Under the pieces are notes generated by a model. That model was not told the DNA's origin and made no database searches. It saw nothing but the letters and a program-made list of their open reading frames with translations. A stretch of 64,000 nt of DNA. It comes from CAVWDU01 sp963753815 (GTDB lineage Bacteria; Pseudomonadota; Gammaproteobacteria; Pseudomonadales; Halieaceae). The DNA is taken from NCBI GenBank assembly GCA_963753815.1, contig CAVWDU010000002.1:141567-205566 (forward strand). Direction: 5' to 3'. A program made the position numbers and the translations under genes. Shown here in pieces: positions 55,046-64,000 of the stretch (position 1 is its first letter; each line of letters begins with the position of its first letter).

Positions 55046-56278
55046 ATGCCAATTCACCAAAGACAGGATAGTCTTCGCGTCGCGATCGTCGGGGCTGGGC
55101 ATGCGGGCCTGTGTGTCGCCGGGGCGCTTCAGCGGCGCGGGATCGTCCCGCTTGTATTCGATTCGTCGAGCCGTATCGGTGACACCTGGCGAGCCCGTTA
55201 CAACGGTCTTGTATTGAACACCCACCGTGACGCCTCGAAGATTCCTGGCGTAACCATGCCACCCGAGGTCGCAGTGTGGCCCGCGCGCGACGACTGGGCC
55301 AACTACATCGAGTACGCTGCGGAGGCCCTGAAAGTCGAGCTGCAGACAGTTAGGGTCAAGACCATCCGCCATCATCCCGACGGCGGATGGCTGCTCTCGT
55401 ATGCTCCAGCTACTAGTTCGCGAGCTGTTCCGGCACCTGAGAGGCAACGCGCACAGGTGGAAATTTGCAACCGCTGGGACGTTGTCGTTATCGCAACGGG
55501 GCGTAATCGGATGCCGATTGTTCCCGATTGGCCCGGGATGCCCGACAGCCAGGTCGAAGTGCTCCATTCATCGCTATTTCGCGAACCATTAAGTTTCCTG
55601 GGGCGACGTGTTCTGGTAGTCGGAGGGGGTAACTCTGGGACTGAGATCGCCCATCTGCTCTCCCGTAGCGGAGTCGACACCACTATCTCCATCAGGCAGA
55701 AACCGGTGTTCGCGCGCCGTGAGTTTTTCGGTATGAATCTGACCGCGGCTGCAGCCGTCGCAAAGCATTTCCCGGATCGTCTAGTTGACATGGGCGGCCG
55801 ACTAAACCAGTTGCTCATTTTCGGTCGACTCGCCCAGTACGGAATCGGGCCACCGGATCATCGCCTCAGTGATGTCGAGTCGGCCTCAGGCGCCACCATC
55901 GACAGCGGCTTCGTGGACGATGTGAAGGCAGGCCGCATCGCCGTCATCGATGCGCTGAAACGATTTGACGGCGACGAGATCGTAACATTTTCAGGAAGAC
56001 GCCAGCGAGTCGATGTCGTGATCGCTGCGACGGGTTGGACACCCGCGCTTGAGAATCTGCTTCCGGAAGATTTCTTGGTCGATGGGTGGCCGAGGCAGAA
56101 ACGCCCACCGTTCTTGCAGGCAACGGGGCTCTACACTGCGGGACTGAACCCGGCATCACTCACGTCATTCCACCCGGACTTTGTCGCCGAAGCCGAGTTG
56201 ATCGCCGCCGACATCGTTTTGAACGACGGCAATAGGACTTCGAAAATTTTTGGGGCAGGCCACGTTTCCGATGGATAA
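55046..56278 (+). CDS. Flavin-containing monooxygenase-like NAD(P)/FAD oxidoreductase
   Basis: 410 aa. FAD site VAIVGAGHAGLCVAGALQRR at 11-30; FMO-type segment GDTWRARYNGLVLNTHRDAS; second, NADPH-binding Rossmann RRVLVVGGGNSGTEIAHLL near 190; and VDVVIAATGWTPALENLLP near 330, the ATG-x-x-P-type motif. It resembles the YUCCA/CzcO branch. These oxidise N, S or carbonyl groups with O2. It starts at ATG 55046, about 115 bases from the IS3 remnant, and has no obvious operon partner. Confidence 0.9.
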   Translation: MPIHQRQDSLRVAIVGAGHAGLCVAGALQRRGIVPLVFDSSSRIGDTWRARYNGLVLNTHRDASKIPGVTMPPEVAVWPARDDWANYIEYAAEALKVELQTVRVKTIRHHPDGGWLLSYAPATSSRAVPAPERQRAQVEICNRWDVVVIATGRNRMPIVPDWPGMPDSQVEVLHSSLFREPLSFLGRRVLVVGGGNSGTEIAHLLSRSGVDTTISIRQKPVFARREFFGMNLTAAAAVAKHFPDRLVDMGGRLNQLLIFGRLAQYGIGPPDHRLSDVESASGATIDSGFVDDVKAGRIAVIDALKRFDGDEIVTFSGRRQRVDVVIAATGWTPALENLLPEDFLVDGWPRQKRPPFLQATGLYTAGLNPASLTSFHPDFVAEAELIAADIVLNDGNRTSKIFGAGHVSDG

Positions 56279-56705
56279 CGCATAGATATACCGTTGTAGA
56301 GGACCGGAAATCGCAGTCTGCCCCAAGGTTTGACCAGCTGTATTGCCTGCCTACGGGGAATCTTGAAATAAATGCCATCAACAAGGAAACATTGACGGCA
56401 AGCGGTGCGCCTTGTAGTTCCTCTAAATTGAAGTCGATACACGATTCTTTCCCCATAAGGATGTGCAATATTTCAGTTTCGGCTTCTTGAGGTAGCCTCT
56501 ATCAAGGTACCTTCGCGGCAAGATAGAACAAACGCCTTGATGAGTGGCTGGGCTACCCGAGATAACGTGGCAAACCCTGCCGGTAACGCTCTTGGTCGGC
56601 GCCATGTTTACCTGAGTGATGCTATTTGCCGCCTCACCGTGGCACCTAGTTACTACCCTGAGTCCGGTGAAAGAACATCGGGGACTGGAATGGGACTCCG
56701 TCACC
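56279..56705. other. Intergenic region, no gene seen
   Basis: About 430 bases between the monooxygenase and the convergent cytochrome b gene. More A/T-rich than the genes; no supported coding frame, hairpin or repeat. Confidence 0.4.
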
Positions 56706-57491
56706 CTAGGTGCTGTTGCGCTCTGCATTGGCGGACACGGGATCTACGGCATCGACCGGGCTTCCCTTCAATACTTTGCGTCCGCTTATCATGGCCGAGG
56801 TCAGCCCCCCCTCCTCGCGCAACTCCGTGATCACCACCCCGGCAACATGGATCACAATACCGAGGGCAAGCAAATAGAAGCTGTACAGATGGACCAGCGC
56901 GATGGGCTTGCGCAATGACCGCATGTACGCGTATGCCACCTCATCGTACATCTCGGGTGAGTACGGCATCAGCGTGGCGGGGTCGACCCCGGCCGCGGCG
57001 ATCGAGTGTGCAACCCAGGAACCGAAGGGCGGAAAGTAAATGTCGGTGCCGGCTAGCACCAGTCCGGTTAACGCCTGTACGATCATGAGCAACAGTAACC
57101 CGGTGACGGCTATGCGGCCCAGCGGATTGTGGCCGAGGTAAGGTTCGGGCTTCCCCTCGACAAAAGACGTGCTATAGCGACGCAGGCGTCGGAAATAGCC
57201 CTTGCCACCCGGCAACATTTGACGCCACCGGGCATAAAAGCCGCCAAAGAACCCCCAGGCAAGCCGCACAGCGATGTTGAGCGCGAACACATAGCCTGCC
57301 CATACATGTAAGGTCTTCAGTAGAATTTTGCCGGCATTGGAGACATCCAGTGCGCCCGCATTGAGAATTACCAGGCCGAGCCCAATGAGCGTGAACACGC
57401 AGAGCACGTTGATCCAGTGAAACGCCCGCGTGGGTACGTCCCATACGCGGTAGGATTTGAAGTCGGTCATGTCGGGTTCGTGCTTCATCAT
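56706..57491 (-). CDS. Cytochrome b561-type membrane protein (cytochrome b/b6 domain)
   Basis: 261 aa. It starts with the family pattern YRVWDVPTRAFHWINVLCVFTLIG, whose His is a heme ligand; LKTLHVWAGYVFALNIAVRL carries the next, and KPIALVHLYSFYLLALGIVIHVAGVV gives two more His on the last helix. About four to five helices. Such proteins serve as heme b quinone-linked subunits (HyaC/cyt b561 type) for partner dehydrogenases. Same strand as, and 34 bases downstream of, a second protein of this type. Confidence 0.88.
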   Translation of the reverse strand: MMKHEPDMTDFKSYRVWDVPTRAFHWINVLCVFTLIGLGLVILNAGALDVSNAGKILLKTLHVWAGYVFALNIAVRLAWGFFGGFYARWRQMLPGGKGYFRRLRRYSTSFVEGKPEPYLGHNPLGRIAVTGLLLLMIVQALTGLVLAGTDIYFPPFGSWVAHSIAAAGVDPATLMPYSPEMYDEVAYAYMRSLRKPIALVHLYSFYLLALGIVIHVAGVVITELREEGGLTSAMISGRKVLKGSPVDAVDPVSANAERNST

Positions 57492-57525
57492 AAAATTCCC
57501 AGTCGACAGGATTGTCTAGTCACAA

Positions 57526-58170
57526 TTACAGTTCGCTCGGTTTTCGACCTGTAAACATCGACCTGATCAGGTTCTCCCTGTGTGTACAGCTGGAGAAAAG
57601 TACCCCGGCGACATGAAGCCCCACCAGCAATAGCGTCAGGTTCGCTATGATTTCGTGAGTCTCTTCCCAGAATTCCTCACGGGCCTCGTCCTTCCGCCCA
57701 TTCATTCCATGACGCTTGTCACCATAGTCATCTGCGTAGGCTTTCGCCACCAGTGGGGAGGCGCTAGAGGACGCCGGGGCCGCTGCTACCCAGCCTGCGA
57801 GCGGGCCCTTATCCTCCTCAATGGCATAAAGGAAAAGTCCGGAAATTGTCCTCCCGGTGGTACCCAGCAGGAGGGCGACGACCATTGCACACCCCGCTGG
57901 ATTGTGACCAATAAAGCGTTTTGCCCGGTTGGCCAATAAATCGCCGATATAGCGCAGCGTGACGATGGGAGAGCATACGAAGTCGCTAAACCTGGCATAT
58001 TTGGTTCCCACAAGACCCCAAAGCAGCCGCACGCACACAATGACACCAGCGATATATCCGGCATAAACGTGCTGTGTCAGGAAGTCATCTTCGGTGAAAT
58101 AGGCAGTAAAGAACGCCACTACCAAGGTCCAATGCCCAATTCGAACAACCGGGTCCCAGACCTTTATCAT
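57526..58170 (-). CDS. Cytochrome b561-type membrane protein, second copy
   Basis: 214 aa. N-terminal IKVWDPVVRIGHWTLVVAFF, then FLTQHVYAGYIAGVIVCVRLLWG, GRTISGLFLYAIE and, near the end, THEIIANLTLLLVGLHVAGVL, placing the heme-binding His on helices as in the neighbour. A hydrophilic loop rich in Asp/Lys (AYADDYGDKRHGMNGRKDEA) lies between helices 3 and 4. The pair probably forms a heterodimer or a tandem duplication; no cytochrome c or dehydrogenase is adjacent, so the electron donor is unknown. First gene of the two-gene operon. Confidence 0.87.
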   Translation of the reverse strand: MIKVWDPVVRIGHWTLVVAFFTAYFTEDDFLTQHVYAGYIAGVIVCVRLLWGLVGTKYARFSDFVCSPIVTLRYIGDLLANRAKRFIGHNPAGCAMVVALLLGTTGRTISGLFLYAIEEDKGPLAGWVAAAPASSSASPLVAKAYADDYGDKRHGMNGRKDEAREEFWEETHEIIANLTLLLVGLHVAGVLFSSCTHRENLIRSMFTGRKPSEL

Positions 58171-58300
58171 ACCACTATACCGTTTTTCATAAGACTATCT
58201 CTCTGCCGTTTGTGCAGGCATAAGATGGTCTAAATTTTCATCTGGTACCATTCGGCATATGCCCAATGCCGATCCTTACTAGCCTGAGATAACACCCTAT

Positions 58301-58813
58301 ATGTCTAATGACGTACATGACTGGCACACAAGGGCTGCCATATTACTTTTTGCAATCATCGTGCTCCTCATTGGGTGGGACGTTGCTGCCGACCATCGAG
58401 ATAATGTCAATTTCAGTCACATGGCCATTGAGGTATTCGCCATGTCAGTCGCGGCAAGTGGCACCGTACTTCTTTGGCTTCAGCTTCGCCGGGCTCAGTC
58501 GCATCTGGCCCAGGCACTGGTAGAGAATGAGCTGTGGTCCAGAGAAAATCGCAAGCTTCTCCAGGGTCTTGGTGCGGCGATCCAAAAGCAATTTGGCATC
58601 TGGAACCTTACCAAGGCCGAGGCAGAGATCGGGCTATTCATCCTGAAAGGCCTTAGCCACAAAGAGATCGCCCAGATACGGCAGACCAGCGAGCGGACTA
58701 TTCGGGAACAGGCTCGCGCGCTCTACAGAAAATCGGGGCTCTCTGGCAGAGCTGAACTTTCGGCCTATTTCCTGGAGGATCTGTTACTACCCTGGAGTGA
58801 AGAACAGACTTGA
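58301..58813 (+). CDS. Membrane-anchored LuxR-type regulator
   Basis: 170 aa. Two N-terminal helices (ILLFAIIVLLIGWDVA and EVFAMSVAASGTVLLWLQL) tether it to the membrane; a short coiled-coil linker follows. The C-terminal HTH is WNLTKAEAEIGLFILKGLSHKEIAQ and RQTSERTIREQARALYRKSGLSGRAELSAYFLEDLL. There is no receiver domain. Divergent from the cytochrome b pair (130 bases), which it may regulate in response to membrane redox state (inference). Confidence 0.85.
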   Translation: MSNDVHDWHTRAAILLFAIIVLLIGWDVAADHRDNVNFSHMAIEVFAMSVAASGTVLLWLQLRRAQSHLAQALVENELWSRENRKLLQGLGAAIQKQFGIWNLTKAEAEIGLFILKGLSHKEIAQIRQTSERTIREQARALYRKSGLSGRAELSAYFLEDLLLPWSEEQT

Positions 58814-58849
58814 GCCTGGGTAACTGCGCTGATCCAAGAAAGCCAGGGT

Positions 58850-58985
58850 ACGCTACCGCGGGCCGAACAATGCACGGCACACCTTCATCAGCCAATTGAT
58901 GGCCGCCAGGATCGCGAAAGAACGGGTCATTCGCCAACTCGGTCATACCAGCACGCGCATATCGATGAGCATTACGGCAAATGGA
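58850..58985 (+). pseudogene. Tyrosine integrase C-terminal scrap
   Basis: The plus strand reads NARHTFISQLMAARIAKERVIRQLGHTST, carrying the integrase Arg-His-x-x (RHTF) and LGH motifs. One phase over it continues IDEHYGKWN, where the catalytic Tyr would be. Nothing of the upstream integrase is present. It abuts an IS3 remnant. Confidence 0.75.
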
Positions 58986-58989
58986 ATCA

Positions 58990-59530
58990 TAAGCGCGTTT
59001 ACCGGATATAGCGCGAGCCAGAGCTGAATTTACGGATCAAGCCAAAGCGGCGAATCAAGCGCGACAAGCCTGATGCTCTAAGCGTGCCGACCGCGGTCGA
59101 CCATGTTTGGTCGGTCGATTTTATGAGCGACTTTTTGGCGGATGGGCGGCAGTTACAGACCTTCAACGTGCTTGACGACTACAATCGAGAAGGGCTTGGC
59201 ATCGAAGTTGATTTGTCACTGCCAAGCCTGCGTGTAATCCGGAGCCTGGAGCCGATAATCGAATGGTGGGCCAAACCTGGTGCTATTCGTCTCGATAATG
59301 GCCCCGAATACATTTCTCAGGCGCTTGTGGATTGGGCCAATAGCAACCGAATTACGCTGATGTACATTCAGCCTGGCAAGTCAACGCAGAACGCCTACAC
59401 TGAGCGCTACAACCGAACGGTGCGCTATGAACGGCTCGACATGCACGCCTTCGAATCGGTTGGTCAGGCTCAGCATCTCGCGACAGAATGGTTATGGCTC
59501 TACAATAACGAACGCCCCAATTAAGCTATT
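58990..59530 (+). pseudogene. IS3-family orfB remnant (DDE domain)
   Basis: It starts with broken 'NHKRVYRI..REPELNLRIKPKRRIKRDKP' pieces, then an open frame from 59084 with the integrase core: VDHVWSVDFMSD (D), GAIRLDNGPEYIS (D) and NAYTERYNRTVRYERLD (E). The DDE residues are intact but the 5' third is missing and a stop interrupts the usual ERPN-x-x-IGG-PP end (NNERPN then TAA). Different strand from the IS3 remnant at 54345. Confidence 0.82.
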
Positions 59531-59599
59531 GGCGGAGTGCCGCCAAGAAGGCTGTTGGAAGCAGCATGATTTTCTACGAATAACTGCTGCGGAAGATGG

Positions 59600-60175
59600 G
59601 GGGATTACACTGGCTTACGACACTGGGTCATGCAAAAGATAGTCTCTGCAGTGTCGATTTATTCCGCGCCGAGTCCATTACCCTCAAAACGCACTGGATC
59701 ATGCTGGTTATGGATCAGTACACCCGCAGACCATTGGCTTCGGAGTGCACGAAGGAAACGTTGATGGCAGTGCCCTGTGCAGGATGCTCAGCGATGCTAC
59801 TTCCGGGCAAGGGTGGCCAGTGCGGATCAGCTCAGACAACGATCCATTGTTTCAATATCATCAATGGAAGGCGAACCTGCGGATACTCGAAGTCGAGTAG
59901 ATCAAATCGCTACCTCATCTACCGATGTCACATCCCTTTGTTGAAAGATTGATTGGTAGCGTACGGAGCGAGTTATTGGATCAGACTTTCTTTTGGACCG
60001 TGCCTGACTTGGAAAACAAACTCCGCAACTACCGGCGCTACCATAACGAGCATCGGTGTCATTCAAGTCAGGACGGAGCGACCCCTGCTGAGACAGACAA
60101 AAAGAACATCGTAGACATCAACCGATACCGATGGAAAAAGCATTGTCGTGGTCTGTTTGAGTTGCCGATAGCGGC
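59600..60175 (+). pseudogene. IS481-like integrase-core transposase remnant
   Basis: The first phase reads HAKDSLCSVDLFRAESITLKTHWIMLVMDQYTRR. A second phase should give GFGVHEGNVDGSALCRMLSD and WPVRISSDNDPLFQYHQWKA. The third phase, open from 59925, has HPFVERLIGSVRSELLDQTFFW and NYRRYHNEHRCHSSQDGATPAE, ending WKKHCRGLFELPIAA. The DDE residues are recognisable but spread over at least three phases. In place of the usual stop after 'LPxAA' the frame runs on into the next remnant. Confidence 0.75.
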
Positions 60176-60197
60176 TCAAAATAGGATTTCGCCAGGG

Positions 60198-60882
60198 ACA
60201 GGTAGCCAAAGCCAATGGCTTCTCCCTCCAGGCCGGCGTGAGTCCGCTACCACGGCCATCTGGGACGCCATCCACACTCGCGAAACCTTTGCCACCGCCG
60301 GCCCCCGGATCGGGGTAAGGTTTTTCGGCGGCTGGACGTATGCAGACGATCTGCATACCCGCTGCGATATGATAGCAACGGCCTACAAACAGGGCGTGCC
60401 CATGGGTGGCGACCTGGGCCATGCAGATGACAATGCCGCTGAGACAGCCCCCGGCAAACAAGCGCCCCGCTTTCTGGTCATGGCGAGCAAGGATGCATTG
60501 GGGGCAAATCTGGACAAAGTCCAGATCGTCAAGGGCTGGGTGAGCGCATCCGGCGAGCAGATGGACAAAGTCTTCGACGTGGTGTGGTCCGATAACCGCA
60601 CCATCAACGCCGACGGTAAACTGCCCTTGGTTGGAAACACGGTAGACCTGGATACCGCCACCTATCGCAACAGTATCGGCGCCGCACAGCTGGCTACGGT
60701 ATGGGAAGACCCGGAATTCGATCCCGCCTTGCCGGCTCTTACTACGAGCGCGTGCTGGAGATTCCTACCCCGCGCTGGACAACCTATGACGCCGTTCGCG
60801 CTGGGCGGCCGCTGCTGAAGGACGTAGCATCCGCGATTCAGGAGCGCGCCTGGTCTTCGCCGATCTGGTACACCCCTGACTG
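60198..60882 (+). pseudogene. DUF3604-family protein fragment
   Basis: Continuing in phase with the transposase, it reads ATTAIWDAIHTRETFATAGPRIGVRFFGGW, GVPMGGDLGHADD, APRFLVMASKDALGANLDKV, QIVKGWVSASGEQMDKVFDV and IGAAQLATVWEDPEFDPALP. A phase change near 60740 gives YYERVLEIPTPRWTTYDAVR and IQERAWSSPIWYTP. This is the C-terminal half of DUF3604 proteins (~600 aa, secreted, function unknown). The N-terminal half has been lost. Confidence 0.8.
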
Positions 60883-60889
60883 GACTGGC

Positions 60890-61432
60890 TGTTCTGCGAG
60901 CGTGTGCCACGTCTATCGCGACGCGGTGATTTATGCAGCGGCCGCCCGGGTCATATGCTGGGGCTGGAGAAGCTGGCCTGGAATGACATTCTGCCCGAGT
61001 ATGAACCGTTCAAGTACGGCTCCTTCGCGATCAATGCCGGTGATGTGTCTTATCGGATTACCCGCCAGATTCAGCTGATGCTGGATGCCGCCTCTGCTTC
61101 CGGGACCCTGGCCGATATGCCGCCCACTCAGGCATTTTCCTCCGTGGTGGATGCTACCGTGTCTGTGCCTGCCCTGGTGGAGCGCCTCTACGGGCGCCTG
61201 CCCGGACGACGTGTATTCCCTGACGCATGTAGCCTTGCCGTTTCCACCCTGGGACCCGCTTTATGGCGGTGAGCCCCAGACGCCGAGCCCTGGCCTGCAA
61301 CTGGGGCAACTGGCGCTGCGCGGCGAGCGCGGTGTGTTGCAGGCATCCCCCGCGGCGATGTTGCGACTGCGCTGGAACCCCTTTTATTCGTCTCTCGAGG
61401 CGAACTCGCTGGCATTTCTGGTCCTGGAATAG
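60890..61432 (+). pseudogene. Alpha/beta-hydrolase C-terminal fragment
   Basis: One phase gives MLGLEKLAWNDILPEYEPFKYGSFAINAGD, VSYRITRQIQLMLDAASASG and ATVSVPALVERLYGRLP. After a break near 61200 another gives DDVYSLTHVALPFPPWDPLYGG and MLRLRWNPFYSSLEANSLAF to a TAG at 61430-61432. It looks like the later part of an alpha/beta hydrolase (lid and loop region around the catalytic Asp/His). The nucleophile region is missing. Confidence 0.6.
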
Positions 61433-61645
61433 TATGGCTGGCCTAATCGCAGCGGCTCATTACCCTGAACGCGCTAGCATCGATAAGTTTGCGGCCGAGC
61501 GTGGTGACTGCGGGGGAGTTATGCTACTTTTCACTACGAAAACGGCAAGGTCCATACGGTAATAGTCGATTGTCCGTGGTGCCAGGCACTTAAGTCGCAC
61601 GGATGTACTCCACAGTAGCGCCAGGGAAAATGGGAACGCCGTAAC

Positions 61646-64000
61646 GTGAAGAAACCCGCAGTCATCCTCAAGACCAAACTTTATTGCCCGCAAGAGACGG
61701 TTGGGTTCGTGATGCGTGAGCGCTTGCTGGACGCCCTGGGCGCCTCCCTCACGCGGCCTTTGACGCTGGTGTCCGCGCCGGCGGGCTACGGTAAGAGCGT
61801 TGTGGTATCTGACTGGACACGGTCGCTCCCGGAGCCGGCGGCCTGGTTGGTGCTGGACGCGGCTGAGAGTGAGCTCTCCCAGTTTCTGGCTTATCTGCAG
61901 GCGGCGCTGGACTCTGTGTATCCCGGTGCATTCGAATCGTTCCACAGCTTGTTGATCAGCTCGAATTTGCCCGCGATCGAGACGATTGCCAGCGCCTTGA
62001 TCAACGAAATTGTGGACATCGCCAGGCCGGTGACCCTGGTGCTGGATGATTACCACCAGATTGACCACGGGTCGGCGGTGCATGAGCTGGTTGCGGCGAT
62101 CCTCAGACACCCGCCAGACAATTTCCATCTGGTGCTGGTAACGCGCCGGGATCCACCATTGGCCCTGGCCAAGCTCAAGGCAAATAACCAGCTGACGGAG
62201 CTGCGGCTTGCGGACTTGCGGTTTTCGCAGACGGAGGCAACGCAGCTGCTGGCCGCAGCCCTGGGCGAGGTGCCGGAAAGTTCAAAGGTCAGGGATTTGC
62301 AAGCAGCGGTAGAGGGCTGGGCCGCTGGGCTGCGCATGGTGGCACTGGCCGCGAGGCACCTGCAGAACCCTGATTTAACGCTGCAGGCAGCGCCCGCGGG
62401 TTTGCAACAGATTCAGGAGTACCTGCTTCAGGAAGTGGTTGAAGGCCTGCCCCCCGCGACCCAGTACATGCTGCTGTGTTCAGCGATTCCGGAGAAGTTT
62501 TGCGCTGGCCTGCTCGACAACATAGCCGAGCTGATGCCGGGTGATGGCGAGATGCATGGCTCGGATTTCATTCACCGCGCAGAGCAGAACAACATGTTTC
62601 TCATTGCGCTCGATGCCAGCGGTACCTGGTATCGTTACCATCATTTGTTTCGAGACCTGCTGCTGAAGCAGCTGCAGTCGCGCGTGTCGTCCCAAGAGCG
62701 AGCGTCGATCCAGTCGCTCATCGCCATGTCGCTGGAGGAGCTGGGCCTGCTCGAATACGCTATACGTATTTATATCGATGCCGAGCGGCCCGCTGACGCG
62801 GCCGAGGTCGTTGATCGGCACCGGGTGAGCGCCCTGGATGAAGACCAATGGCTACAAGTAAGCCGTTGGCTGCAGCTGTTCTCACCCAGCGAAATACGTA
62901 ACTGGCCGGGAACGCTCCTGGCCAGGGCCTGGGTAGGCCACTTCAATATTGACCTGGAGCTGATTGCCGACCTGATCCAGCAGTTGGACATGATAGAGAG
63001 CAAGCACGGACTGACTGACTCCCAGTCAGGTGAACTCGACTACTCGCGCGCGGTGTTGCTGTATTGGTCGGGTGATATTGCGGCGGCCAGCACAATGTTC
63101 GAAAGAGCAGACGAAGCGCCGCTGGGTCACGGAACCATTAAGGGCCAGTTGCAGATTTATCTGGCGATGTGCAGAACGATGCAAGGTGACAGCGAGCTCG
63201 CGCTTAAGGGCATTGCAGCTTTGAAAGCACTGGACGCCGGGAAGCGGGGCACACTGGCCTCGCGGCTGGCTGCGGCAGAGTTCTACACACAGTATTTTGG
63301 CATCGCTACCGTACCTGCTGCAAAAGCAGCTGCCCGCCTGGCCATGATCAGTTCCTCCGATTTTGACAGCAAGCATGCCCGCGCCTGGGCGAACTACATG
63401 CAAGGTCTGGTCCTGTTCGGCACCGGGCGATTCATTAAGGCCGGGTCGGCATTTGATCGAGCCAGTGAAGGAATCGGGTACATCGAATACCAGGCGCGCA
63501 TGGACATGCTAGCCGGAAAGATCCTGTGCTTTGCCTATCTGCAGGAATGGGAGAAGCTCGAGGCGGAGCTACTGCGGCTGGAGTCTCTTACGTTGGCGCC
63601 GCAAATGGACGAGGCCAGGGCCCATTTCCTGGCCAGCGTCAGGGCACGCTCTGCTCTCCTTAATGCAGATGTTGAAACCGCCATTGAGTTGGCCCAGGAG
63701 CTGCCTGAGTTGCCGGCGGTGGGCACTTTGATGTTCTGGCTGGAGGAGCCTGCCATCACGCGCATTCGAGTCGATCTGGCGAGGGGCGAACGCGCCTTTG
63801 CCAGCATGGCGTTGAAGGCGATTTCTGCGATTCGAGTGGGTACTGTTGCGCAGCATTTGTTATGCCAGGATATAGACCTGATGCTGTTGGAGGCCGTGGC
63901 GCGAGAACAACTGGCAGAGCCTGCGAAAGCACAGGCGCTTATTGAGGAGGCGTTAGCCCTGGCCGCGCCTGCCAACTGGTGCAGGCCCTTCCAGGAGCTG
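61646..64000 (+). CDS. MalT-type LuxR-family ATP-dependent regulator (cut by window edge)
   Basis: 785 codons in the window with no stop; the C-terminus and its LuxR HTH lie beyond 64000. It starts at GTG 61646 (KKPAVILKTKLYCPQ), the standard STAND-regulator N-terminus. Walker A is LVSAPAGYGKSVVVSDWTRS; Walker B is VTLVLDDYHQIDHG; sensor-like LVLVTRRDPPLALAKLKANN follows. A winged-helix part (GTWYRYHHLFRDLLLKQLQS) and a TPR-like superhelix make up the rest. It should bind an inducer plus ATP to activate transcription. No ribosome site is obvious. Confidence 0.93.
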   Translation, partial: MKKPAVILKTKLYCPQETVGFVMRERLLDALGASLTRPLTLVSAPAGYGKSVVVSDWTRSLPEPAAWLVLDAAESELSQFLAYLQAALDSVYPGAFESFHSLLISSNLPAIETIASALINEIVDIARPVTLVLDDYHQIDHGSAVHELVAAILRHPPDNFHLVLVTRRDPPLALAKLKANNQLTELRLADLRFSQTEATQLLAAALGEVPESSKVRDLQAAVEGWAAGLRMVALAARHLQNPDLTLQAAPAGLQQIQEYLLQEVVEGLPPATQYMLLCSAIPEKFCAGLLDNIAELMPGDGEMHGSDFIHRAEQNNMFLIALDASGTWYRYHHLFRDLLLKQLQSRVSSQERASIQSLIAMSLEELGLLEYAIRIYIDAERPADAAEVVDRHRVSALDEDQWLQVSRWLQLFSPSEIRNWPGTLLARAWVGHFNIDLELIADLIQQLDMIESKHGLTDSQSGELDYSRAVLLYWSGDIAAASTMFERADEAPLGHGTIKGQLQIYLAMCRTMQGDSELALKGIAALKALDAGKRGTLASRLAAAEFYTQYFGIATVPAAKAAARLAMISSSDFDSKHARAWANYMQGLVLFGTGRFIKAGSAFDRASEGIGYIEYQARMDMLAGKILCFAYLQEWEKLEAELLRLESLTLAPQMDEARAHFLASVRARSALLNADVETAIELAQELPELPAVGTLMFWLEEPAITRIRVDLARGERAFASMALKAISAIRVGTVAQHLLCQDIDLMLLEAVAREQLAEPAKAQALIEEALALAAPANWCRPFQEL

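Noticed and set aside
61460..62128. Minus-strand open frame of 222 codons
   Set aside because: It is the complement of the MalT-type gene, which has clear ATPase motifs; its translation has no family character.

Overview
The window reads as a GC-rich chromosomal segment of a Gram-negative, metabolically versatile gammaproteobacterium. That placement rests on outer-membrane and lipoprotein genes, Tat-exported enzymes, OmpR/HAMP two-component genes and a RAYT-type transposase remnant. A marine or sediment lineage is plausible, but I cannot name a genus from sequence alone. No rRNA gene, CRISPR array or complete tRNA was seen.

Layout. 1-5364 (minus strand) is the start of a cation/proton antiporter followed by a complete group 3b-type [NiFe]-hydrogenase operon: 4Fe-4S beta, cyclic-nucleotide-binding protein, gamma flavoprotein with a local frame disruption, small subunit, large subunit, maturation protease. 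5.7-11.4 kb carries a secreted amidohydrolase, a CaCA exchanger and an osmoprotectant ABC transporter whose permease and binding protein are fused. 11.5-18.1 kb is a TetR-controlled aromatic-oxidation locus (extradiol-dioxygenase-like VOC protein, MhpA-type hydroxylase) next to an isoquinoline-oxidoreductase-like molybdenum hydroxylase. 18.2-27.7 kb holds a Tat-exported Gfo/Idh protein, a secreted beta-propeller, a two-component pair, a methyltransferase, an LssY_C lipoprotein, a LysR regulator and a secreted TPR protein.

27.7-38.3 kb looks like a genomic island. A cation-homeostasis set (two P2-type ATPases, a CPA2 antiporter, a VIT-like protein, a DUF211 protein) lies between a wrecked integrative-element remnant and a deleted IS110 copy. 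38.8-49.2 kb contains an outer-membrane barrel, a P-loop protein, an alpha/beta hydrolase, an ECF sigma/anti-sigma pair, and an unusual minus-strand cluster: HlyD-type adaptor, a 7TM protein fused to an ATP-grasp-like domain, an Asp/Asn beta-hydroxylase, and a secreted subtilase carrying a long (Ala-Ala-Glu-Glu)n stalk. This cluster is my best candidate for an undescribed system.

49.8-61.4 kb is a patchwork: an AT-richer GST, VapBC, a membrane protein, a flavin monooxygenase, two cytochrome b proteins with a membrane LuxR regulator, and many gene and transposon fragments (RAYT, IS3, tyrosine integrase, IS481-like, amidohydrolase, DUF3604, hydrolase). A MalT-type LuxR regulator starts at 61646 and runs off the right edge.

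A window-wide theme is single-base frame breaks in otherwise well-conserved genes (about 3.3, 12.3, 31.5, 34.9-35.0, 37.6 and 45.0 kb). Several net out to zero. Either the assembly contains indel errors or these genes are recently broken; the sequence alone cannot decide.
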